Of a DNA stretch of 64,000 nt, positions 36,876-47,700 are shown piece after piece. Within the stretch, counting starts at the first letter, position 1. The number at the start of each line of letters is the position of its first letter. The stretch is from the NCBI GenBank assembly GCA_017165825.1, contig CM029380.1:775981-839980 (forward strand). Reading direction: 5' to 3'. The DNA comes from Hepsetus odoe (taxonomy: Eukaryota; Chordata; Actinopteri; Characiformes; Hepsetidae). A model generated the notes under the pieces. That model saw only the letters and a program-made list of their open reading frames with translations. It did no database searches and was not told the DNA's origin. A program made the translations under genes and the position numbers.

Positions 36876-37054
36876 TTACGCAAGAGAAAGAGATCTTCTG
36901 TAGGCTCTTGTAGTCGTGAAAGTTGGTAGACCTGGTATTTGGTCCGGCCTACTTGCTTTATCAAAAGAAAATCATCAGAGATGTTTACTTGTGTCCACAA
37001 AGATTCCAGCTGAGGACCACATGATGAAATCAGTTCTGTTTGTAGTCTTGGTTC

Positions 37055-37200
37055 CTTCTGTATGGAGTGGACATTGTTCTCCTGGAGCTCTGGGTTTCTC
37101 CTACAGTCTAAACATGACCGTTGGACTGGAGATGATTAATTTGCCCCTAGGGGTGTGTGCATCCTGTAATGGACTGGTAACCTGTCCAGGGTGTTTCTTA
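37055..37200 (+). mobile_element. fragment of the third fish SINE
   Basis: Shares GTATGGAGTGGACATTGTTC, TTTGCCCCTAGGGGTGTGTG and TGTCCAGGGTGTTTC with the 60.36 kb copy; head missing. Confidence 0.6.
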
Positions 37201-37341
37201 AGTTAAACTTGAGGTTTTTTTTATTTGAGGTGTAAAAACCTGCTTAGACTTAAATCAGGTCTGTTCATTTGCAGCGCTTCTCGAAAACAGAATCGTGTGG
37301 AAGTGAAGTTAGAACTTCAGGCTTTTCTTTTGTTGCAGAAG

Positions 37342-37347
37342 TTTATT
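37342..37347 (-). terminator. mucin poly(A) signal
   Basis: AATAAA on the minus strand, about 260 nt past the stop codon. This gives a compact 3' UTR and is the first canonical signal downstream. Confidence 0.6.
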
Positions 37348-37606
37348 TGAAACTTAAAGACAAGAACGAAAATGAAGTCTTTCAAAGTGCACAGTTTTAA
37401 AACGCATCACGGTGCTCTTGATTCCCAACGAGCCTTAAAACACATTCTCACAACAATAATATTAACATTCATCTTTCTTTTTGCATGCAGGTTTTAGGAA
37501 AAAGACGAGAAACTAGAGAAGAAAAGGTTCAATCAGAATCGATACTGGGTCTCTGATAAACATGGTCGACTCGCTTTCTGGTTTCCGTAAACGGAAAGCC
37601 CTAACC

Positions 37607-38726
37607 CTAACCCGATCTCCGTCTCTTCCTGGACGGACATTCTGTCTTAGAGCAGCCGCAGGACTCGATGTAGATGTACGAATAGTTCACCTTTGACCCA
37701 TCAGGGCAGGTCAGCTCCACTTCCTTCTTGCTGGTGCTTTGTTCTTGACAGCAAGAGCACGAGTGCATCAGAGAACCGGCCTCTACAGAGTACCTGTTAG
37801 AAAGACCAAAGCAAAACAGTGAAGGTGAACCAAAATCCAAAACCTGACAAAACTGACTCCTCATTCACCGGGACAGGAGTCATAAAAACTGCACGTTCAG
37901 AATCAGAAAAAACGCCCTGATCTCGAGGAAAATTGCTTAAAATTTTGCAGAAGCTTGAGCTCTTGAAGCGGTGCATTAATATTGTCTGTCACTAAATGAT
38001 CATTTCTGCACATATTTAACTTAATATTTGTAAAAAAAAGGTTTAGATTTAAAATGAAGAATCTTGCGAGATTCTTTCAACAATCTCATCAACGAGAAAT
38101 ATTAGATACATCGGCTATTTTTAGGATGTTTTACTTGTTTGGCTGTCACGAGCAGTCAAAATGGATTAGTTCATTAAATCTTAATTGGAATTAGAGTAAA
38201 AGTTTGCTTCTGTTCGTCACAGAGAGGAAACCCACACCATCTCACGAGTTGAAAATGTCAGATTAAATGTTGCTTTTAAAAATGGAAAGCATAAAAACGA
38301 TTTTTATGAAAATCAGCAGGCTTAGAGGATTCTTCTTGTTTACAGAATTTGTCAATTTTTACTGTGAGCTGCAAATCTGAGGTGACAACATTGTTGTTAA
38401 TCAGTAAAATCATGTAGATCTTGATTTGTAACCACTTCAGATTATCTGCAAGGTCTGAATGATCACATCTCGGTTCTTGACCTACATGGAGAACGTCTCG
38501 CAGCTTCCTTTGCAGGACGTCAGCTCCACCGCTGAAGAGCTGCTGCAGCCGTTATGAACCACGACCGTGCTGTTCATCTGGACGCCACAGGTGCTTTTAA
38601 CTTTACCTGGAGGGAAAGGAATGGAGGAGGTTAGTGCCCAGCGGCTGAGTTCACGCTGCGGAAGAAGAGATTTGTGATTTACGTACATGTTAAACAGCAG
38701 CCGCTTGAATCCGTCTGCTCTGTTCC
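37607..38726 (-). CDS. mucin exons 46-48: C-terminal cystine knot (CTCK) and stop
   Basis: Exons: 46, 38726-38687 (40 nt); 47, 38606-38486; 48, 37793-37607. The knot cysteines lie in CGVQMNSTVVVHNGC, LTSCKGSC, HSCSCCQEQ, and IESCGCSKTEC, matching the dimerisation domain of VWF, norrin and gel-forming mucins. Residues SSSAVELTSCKGSCETFSMY cross the 47/48 junction. The protein ends with a basic tail, SRKRRRSG. The stop codon TAG lies inside a short telomere-like run. Confidence 0.92.
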
Positions 38727-41700
38727 CTTTAAAAAGAAAAAAAAAATGCTGGTGAAAGTGAGCCTCAATGAAGTTGGAAACATCTTTTAACGGGATGTCG
38801 TTTGATCTGATTGTTAATGTAATAAGTGTTTCTCAGAACATGTAAAGCCACGACGAGGCTTATAGTAGATAAAAAACTGACCATTCTAATGATACTAACT
38901 CTACAAGGTCCTCATAGTCTGTTTTTATAAATACATCTCTTCCATGGAAAAACAACAAATAATAATAATTACTATGTTAGAATAAAGGATTGCTGTAAAT
39001 AATAATAATTAATATTATGATATGAACCTGATTAGGATAAATGGCAGTTTGATAGATGATTGTTATTATTCATTAATGACTAAAGTGGCTTAAGTGACCC
39101 ACAAGCTTCAAGACAGTAGATGGATTACTGTGATGATGACAGTTATTATTAATTGTAAAATAATTACCAGAATCAAAAATTACTTTAATAATATTGTGTA
39201 AATGTTCTTTTTGGAGAGCACACTTTAAAGATGTTTTATAAAATTATAGAACAAATAGTTCTAGACCAAATAAAGGCCTTTGTGCTGAGTGTGGATTATA
39301 TGGACGCTGAGCAGCTTCCGTCATCTGTTCCAAACCTTCATTCAAATCTCAACCTAACGTGGAGAAGAGTTTTGGAATGAAGGCAGATTTTGGTGTGTGT
39401 TTAGAAACTCACAGGTACGCAGACGTTTGGGTCAAAAGGAGGACAGATGGTCTTGATCTCCTTTGGCACCGGCTCGCCGTTGATCTTCTCGCACGTGTAT
39501 GTCACACATTTATCATCAGGTGGGGTCCAGGTTTCGTTCACCTGGGGTCAGAACGGTATTTATCAAAATCCAGATTAAATTTGAGAAGATACTTGAATGG
39601 GGGCAAATTACGCCACAGCATAAGGACGTACTGCGATGGTGTAGGTGACGTTCTTGATCACAATCACACAGCTGGTCCTAACACACTGTCCACAGCACTG
39701 ACCCTTTACAGGCTGGTACTCGTAACCCTGAGAGAGAGAGACAGAGACAATTACTCAGTCGGTTCACGTCCCGTACTCGTTCCACAGGTTGAACCCTGAT
39801 GTCCAGGACTTACCGCTTGGCAGGTAGTGCTGCAGTTGATTTGCACACAGACCGGGGTCAGCAGTTTGGTTTTGGGGTCCACAATGGAGCTACAGTTGCA
39901 GCTCTTGCACAAATCACCACTGGGCATGGAGGAGCCAGGCTAGTAAAGTGAAAGTGCACATGAATAAGTGTCTGTGTGAGCAGACGAAAACAAAACGCTT
40001 CTTCTCTATTTAACACACACATACACAATCCAGCAGGGGGTAGCCATATCCAGCACCTGGGGAGCAATGATGGGGACGGTACCTTGCTCAAGGGAACCTC
40101 AGGGCAACCTATGAGCTTCCAATTCTAGTCCATAAACTTTTGACCGTTGCAGAACTCATTAGAGGACTAAAAGACGACTCATTCACAATGTCTCTGCAAT
40201 ACTGTTCCTCCAGAATTTCAGCTGTTAACCCACCTCTTCATTCTGGCACTGTCCCCCTTATTTTAAATTGCTCTTGATTATATATTTCTTCTAATGTTTT
40301 CTGTCTTGCCAAGTCAAAAAGAAAGGGGGAAAAAAAAAGTAAAAAAAAAAAAAAAGGAATGAGAAATTATTTTGTTGTAAATGAAAAGTAATAATTATTG
40401 AATAAATAATTGATGAAATTGCCTAGTTGACAATTAGAGTTAAAAATGCTGAGATTTGCGTCGGGAGGGATGAGGATGGAGATGTCAAGATGTCAAGATA
40501 TCACTCAAAAATATATTTTGGGCCAAATTTCAATGCCAAATCTGAGGTGAGACTTATACATGAGTAAATACGGTAATCTTACCTGATATATTGTTGTGTT
40601 GTCAACACATACATTCATAGGCTCTGCAAAGATAAATGGCATGTTAATTATTTCATCAAAATTCATTATTTGTGAACATAATTTGTTTTACTGCACATGG
40701 CCACACTCACTGCAGGAATACTGTGGACAGCAGTCTCCTGCAGATGTTTCTATGGAAACCGTGAAACCCAAAGGGCAAGCCATTGTGGGATGGGTGCACA
40801 GGCTCACATTACACTCTGTAAGGAGAAAACAAACCCAGAACATTAAACCAAGAGCTCTCAGTCCCATCCTCTGCTCATCTAACAAAAGAATGACAAAGCA
40901 TGGGGTCCCACAGAATACCCAACTTTTATAAACAGGTCACTACGTATGTCTTGTGTCAGAATTATATCTGGATTGGTTTCCAACTAAACATGCAGGTGTG
41001 AACACACCACTTTAAACCAGATCTGAATCTAAATCACTCAAACTAATTCAGAAGATGCATATGTTCCAGCAGAGTCTCTTCAAGCCATGTTCGACACCCT
41101 CAATTCTTCCCAATTCTGTGATGGCGCCCCCTGCTGCTCTACATGTGGAAGACGCTGCCCTCTATCCCTTGCCCTTCAGTTCATCTCCTGAAAGGAGCTT
41201 CTCCACTGAGTGGGATTCAAATCCCATATCCACTCTGGATAAACTCAGATTAAACTCCAGTTTGGTTAAACTCCATCTCCCCTGCTCATTTTTCACCAGC
41301 TGTGTTCATGACAGAGATGACGAGGAGATCCTAAACTAAGACGCTGACTGTAAACGCTGACTGTTTTGGGCAAAAAGAACAGAAAATTGAGGAGCAGCTC
41401 AGCCGATTGGTTGTAATTGATGAGCTCATTTGCATATTGGTTACACAGAAAGCAGATCAGTCTGAACTGTGAACATATGTAGATGCAATCCCGGTGCAAG
41501 TCACATTCACAGGAGGCTCAAAGTGCAATGTGTTTAAATTCACTGTTGGGAATCCACAACCAGATTTTCTCAAATCTTTAATAAAGATCCGGACACTGAA
41601 AGTATGAATGAACTCAGGCTGCTTTGGCTCGTGTGAACAAAAGTGGAAAAAACTGGGAGAAAACTGATGGGTGTGGCTTTTTATTACTCACCGCATTCAT

Positions 41701-44700
41701 AGCTGCTGCAGCACCCGTCTGTTTTCTTGACGGGCACTTCTCCGGGCTTATTGCAGGTGGGGATCGGAGGGGTGGAACAGGTGATGGGCTTACACTGGAT
41801 GCTCATCGTGTTGCCGTCACACTCACACATCTCGCAGCCGTTCTGCCATGTTTCATTGGGCTGTAAGACCAGCAAAACGTCCGTCAGGGTACTGAGCATT
41901 TTAGCAAAACATTTCAAATCTATCTGCTGCTATGGAAGTGTGAATGAGAACATGTACCATCTTGGGCATTCCATTAGGGCCTGTGCAGACTGCAAGAACA
42001 GAAAACAAAGAAGACAATTACTGCCAAATCGTCAAGCTGTTCCTCCTATGATGAGTATGACACGCACTCTAAAACCAGTGACAAATAACTTCAAACCTAT
42101 AAAGGTAAAGAACAAGGGATGATGTTTTACCACAGCTGGTGATACAGACGTCGGAGTAAGTGCTGAACAGGATGGTGCCTGAGTCGCAGAAGCATCCCTC
42201 CTTCAGGCCTGTGGTGTTTTTCTCAATCAGGTCACTAAACAGGGTATTGTACCTAAAAGCAACATTTAAGGATGAGGCTTAATTAGTTAATGAGACAAGT
42301 TCTGCCTTTTCTTGTTTCAATCCAATTTAGTCGTCTCCAGTTCCACCCACTGCATAAAATGCTTAATGATGGGGGAGAGGGAGGACCAATATACGCACCC
42401 AGAGAGAGAGAGGACAGTTCTACTGAGTGATGGGGGAGAGGGAGGACCAATCTACGCACCCAGAGAGAGAGAGGATAGTTCTACTGAGTGATAGGGGAGA
42501 GGGAGGACCACCCTACACACCCAGAGAGAGAGAGGACAGTTCTACTGAGTGATGGGGGAGAGGGAGGACAGTTCTACTGAGTGATGGGGGAGAGGGACAG
42601 GACAGTTATACTGAGTGCTGAGGGAGAGGGAGGACCACCCTACACACCCAGAGAGAGAGAGGACAGTTATACTGAGTGATGAGGGAGAGGGAGGACCACC
42701 CTACACACCCAGAGAGAGAGAGGACAGTTCTACTGAGTGATGGGGGAGAGGGAGGACCAATTAGAGAGGCTGCTATACTGAGTGGTGGAAGAGATCAATT
42801 TTATTAATAAGGATATTTGATGAAACTGCAGAATAAAGGCAAAAGTGCATGAAGCAAAATATTTTCTATTTTTTTTCAGAAATAAATAGGAAAGGGTTAG
42901 TTTATTTTCATTAAATGGTGATTCATCTATTGAACCAAATCATGAGTCAAGTGTTTATGTGTATTTCTGCAGTCAGTGTGAAAAGCATTACTGAGTATTG
43001 CAGGTTTTTTCCGCAGCAGGGCCGCAGGGTTTGTAAACTTTAGTGGGGGGACATTTAACCTCTGTAAAGAAAAAAAAAGACTATGTCAGCTTGTTCACCA
43101 CACATTTGAATTGATCATATATTCTGTCTAGAAATATACAATGAACAAATCTAAATATGCAGTGGAAGTGAATAATTCACATAAAAATATCCTTTTTAAA
43201 GTGGTGTACAAATGTTAACCAGTGAAGATGCTGCATCGTATGTAATGTTTCCATTGTTTCTCTTATTTTCTGACATTATACTTGTTAAACAGAAGATCTA
43301 TGAGTGATGCTTCTAAGCTGTTTTATGTAATAATCATAATAAAGCTGACATATGGTTCCATTCACTACTACAGTGAACAATTCTACCACTTCTTCTGAAT
43401 GTTTCACACCAAACCTGCTGTAAATAACACAATTTGCAGCTTAACAGAATAGAATAGAATAGAATAGACTTTATTGTCATTGTACAATGTACAACGAAAC
43501 AGCTCTAATTTATACATATGAATTCAACAAATGATTGGACTTCTCTTTAGAAGGATGTATTGGAGCAAAAATTGGAGCAAATGGTGCATTGGGTCTTATA
43601 AACCTTGTATATCCATCATTACACTTGTCCTATTTAGCTGGATGTATTGCTCATCTCTCTTCAGACCTCAAGGACGGTTATGAATGATCTGTGTGTTTCC
43701 CACTTCACTGTGTCCACTCACCACATTCGCCATTGGTGTAGTTCCTCCATTCGACACAGATGCCCTTCTCAGCGCAGGCCGAGGCATAAGCCTGCAGGCT
43801 TGTGCAGCCGGTGATGTTTTTACTGCACATGTCATCTTTGCAGCCGCTGACATAAGGCTCTGGTGGGATGGCTTTGCGGCACTCCTCGAACACACTGACA
43901 CACAAAGGAAAAGGACACTACAGTGAAATAACCATCCCTTCAGCAGTCTTTAAGCACAAGGCAAACCGATCAGGATCTACTGATATGTCCATATAGGTTG
44001 CAGCAATGTTTACATATACAGCATTAGCATTTACGGCATTTATCAGACGCTCTTATCCAGAGAGACTTCCATGTCCTAATTACAGGGATAGTCCTCCCTG
44101 GAGACACTCAGGGTTCAGGGTCTTGCTCAAGGACCCAGTGGTGGTAGTGCTGGAGGTGGGATTCAAACCTGGGACCTCTTGGGCCATAGGTCCATAGGCA
44201 AGTATCCTACCACTAGACCACCGCTACCCAGCCAGACGCTTTCAAGGTTTGGCCAGACGTGAAGTTAAAACTATGCCAGATGCACAGAGAGAAGACGGAG
44301 GACTCGTGTTGGTGTAGTTTATTATCCTAAACGCTGATTGAAGAGGTGGAGTCCTCTGTGAGGAATGGGTTTCAGTATTTCTGATGTTGAGGGTAAGTGC
44401 GTTCCAAGGTGGTCAAGGCGGGTTGAGGTAGATGCTCTAAGAAGGCAAACTGGTTTGATTATGATGGACAGGTAAGAAGGGACTCTTTAGCTTTGTAGAC
44501 AAGAATTAAGGTTTTTAAATATATTGGGGCAACCATTTCCTCCCATGCAATGTGCAACTACCAAGATATCACAAACAAAATGCATGATTTATTGTACACA
44601 CCTGCTGTAGATGAGCTCACAGATGGTTGGCTTGCATGGAGTAGGTGTTGTCTTGGGCAAAAGAGTAGTTGTGGAGATTGGAGTGGGAGTCGTCGTGGCT

Positions 44701-47700
44701 TGGCAGTCTGGAACTGTTTCAGTGCAAGGCCCAATCTGACTTGAGGTCGTCTGGCAGTCATTATTTGGGTTGTTGTCACAGGTACCTGAGAGCCCATCAC
44801 GAAACCAAATCAGTGAGCTCAGAGGTTTACCAAATCAGGTTAGATTACACCCTTGTTGTATTTTAAAGACTGCATTACTGAAATTTAATCAACAACAGAC
44901 AACAGCTACTCCGCGCTGAAGAATGAGGGTTTCAGCTTTGTTCTATGGAAGTAAAAAATGTCACTCACCACACAGACCCTCCGTTTTGTTGTGGAACTCT
45001 GAGTAGGGCAAGTCAATGATAAACGTAGAGCCTGTGTACGTCACATGAGCCTGGATTTTTATAATATCAACCAAGATCTCCATGCCTGTGCTTGTGATGA
45101 GGAAATTAACATTTCCGAAGGCAGGATAGACTTGTTTGCCATCCACATAAACCTGCAATCATGGGAAAAGACAGTCGATCAGATAAGATTAACAAAACAT
45201 CCTAATAGTGGCGTAGAAAAAGAATCATAGTTACCTCATTGGTTACACCACTTCCTGTCAGCACAACCTTCTGGGAATTGTATATAAGGGTCATTGTCTG
45301 AGTGCAGACTGAGCTTCCAGTACCACAGTTCTTGTCAAGGGTGATTTTCAGATTTGGACCGAGAACATCTTGAACCAAAACGTAGGAGCAGTTGTTGCTG
45401 AACGTGTAATCTTTTCCATCAAAGGTTATGTAATGAGAACCACCCCATCCAGTGCAAGTACCTGCAGAAAAAATATAGTGTAGCAAAAAGTCACAGTTCA
45501 AAAACAGCGTGAAATACACATCAGCTCAGCAAAACGCTCCACTTACAATCACATGTATATTTGAAGCAGCAGCCAGAGTCATCTAAGACCTTAACAGGGT
45601 TTCGGCCATTTTCACAGACAGGCTTCTCAACTGGGCTACATTGGTGTGTCTCATTGATGACCTTCCCATTGACACATGTCGCATTGACACATTTGTCCAC
45701 ATTCCAGGTCTCACCATTCTGCCAGGATAAAATTGGATAAGATGCAACTAAATTATGACATCATTCTTTCTCTTTTAATCTATAAACACTCAGTAGGACT
45801 ACAAGGATACCTTTCTGGGTGGATCAAGGTTGGAACAATCAGGGCTTGTGGTTGTGGTTGTAGATAATGGTCCTGTGCTGGTCACACTAGGAGTGGATGT
45901 TGTTGGCTGTGCTGTGGTTGAGGTACTCTGAAATACTGTAGTACTTGATTCTGTGGTGGTTTCTTTAGGGGAAGGTGTTGTATCACAAGAATATCCCTTC
46001 TTCTCAATATTACACGTGACATTGCAGTATGCCGTAAAGCACCACCCAAAACCATCGGTTACATTATAGATTATTTCCCCTAAAGACAAAGATATATATT
46101 AGAATTAAATGTTCACACATTTTATATCATGTAATAGATCAACAAGGTTTCCATTCATAATTCTCACCTGGTTGATAATTTGTACCATTTACTACACAGC
46201 AGATGTGTACAGTAGAAGCTGGCTTTGATGTCACAGGTAGTGTAATGGTGACAATTGGAATTGTTTGGGTAAGAGGTGCAATGGAAGTTTCCATTGTGGT
46301 GAATGTTGAAGTGACAATAGAAGATGTATGACTAAAAGTTGTACTTTTAAAAACCACAGCAGTAGTGGATGTCTGTGGCAATGTAGAAGTTTCAATAATT
46401 TGGGGTTCGGTTGGTACTTTGGGAATGATAGTAGATGCTGTCTTGACAATTTCATGCGTGGTTGTTGCAGATGTTTCTGTCGTTGGGACAGATGTGGTTG
46501 TTGTAGAAGAAGTTTCAGCTGTACTTGTTGACACTGTGGTCACTTCTTTAGGTGGTATAGTAGTGGAGGAAACCTGGACAGATGTTGTGGTCTCAACCTC
46601 TGGAGATGTTTTGCCAACTGTGGTGGTGACGACAACTGGTGTTGGTGGCACCGCCGTAGATTTGGTAACAGTGGATGGCTGTGTGGAGGTTACAACTGGT
46701 GGCTGGGACGTTGTCTCCACTGGAGATGTGCTTGTGAGGTGTGAAGTCTCCGGTGATGTGCTTCTTCCCGTAAACACAGTACTTGTAGCTGAAGTGATTG
46801 GCAGACTTGTCACGGGAGATGTTACTACTGTTGGTGGGATGGAGGTTGTGCCAGTTACTTCATGAGTTGTTGTTGATTCTTCACTGGTAACAAATTCTGT
46901 TGTGGAAGGCTTTGATGTTGTCTGTGTAGAAGTAACTGGTCTGGAGCTTGTTACAACTGGTTTTGTTGACCCTGTGCTTGGAGTTGTTGTTTCTGTGGAT
47001 GGTGGGACTGATGTGGTTTTTTCCACAACAGAAGTAGTGGAAGAAGTTTCAGCTGTACTTGTTGACACAGTGGTCACTTCTTTAGGTGGTATAGTAGTGG
47101 AGGAAACCTGGGCAGATGATGTGGTCTCAACCTCTGCAGATGTTTCAGCAGGCGTGGTGGTGACGACAACTGTAGATTTAGTAACAGTGGATGGCTGTGT
47201 GGAGGTTACAGCTGGTGGCTGGGTTGATGTCTCTGGAGAAGTCATGCTCTTCCTTGTAGATGTTTCTGTTGTGGTTTCTGTGGTGACAGTTGGTGTTATA
47301 TAATACATTTGTAAAGTTATGGTTTTACAATTTATGTTCAGGGTTCAGAATTTTAATCCCGGTCTTGATGAAAATTAAATGTTTGAGGTTACTCTAATTA
47401 TATTCTCATGTCAATTTATAATATTAGTATGCATAAATGGCATTTAGATTTTGGGGTTTTTTACATCTGAGCTGAATTTTAGTTTTCTACCCTAATTCCC
47501 AATCCTAATTTTTTTTTTCTACAAGCACTCAGAATTTCTTTGGTTCTTACATTTGTTTAACCAGACAATATACATATTTTTGGACATGTTATATTTTTAA
47601 TTTACAAAATTGACACCCGTGCTTTCTTGTCGTTTAAATTTAAATTAAAATGATTGTTTATGTGTTGCAACGGTCAGTAAAGGTGATATTGTTTGATCCC

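Larger units (their letters stand above)
36002..37341. other. convergent intergenic space between tollip and mucin
   Basis: About 1.3 kb between the two predicted poly(A) signals. It holds a CG-punctuated (CA)n tract (36574-36682), a (TA)n run (about 36836-36870) and a SINE fragment (about 37055-37200). No coding sequence recognised. Confidence 0.6.

Noticed and set aside
41486..41525. Possible extra mucin exon with EPPVNVTC-like minus-strand translation
   Set aside because: Exons 40 and 41 already join in phase and the VWC pattern is complete without it; no convincing splice sites.
46365..47303. Long plus-strand frames rich in Val and Asp opposite the mucin PTS exon
   Set aside because: They are antisense to a Thr/Ser/Pro-rich exon, where codon composition removes stops on the other strand.
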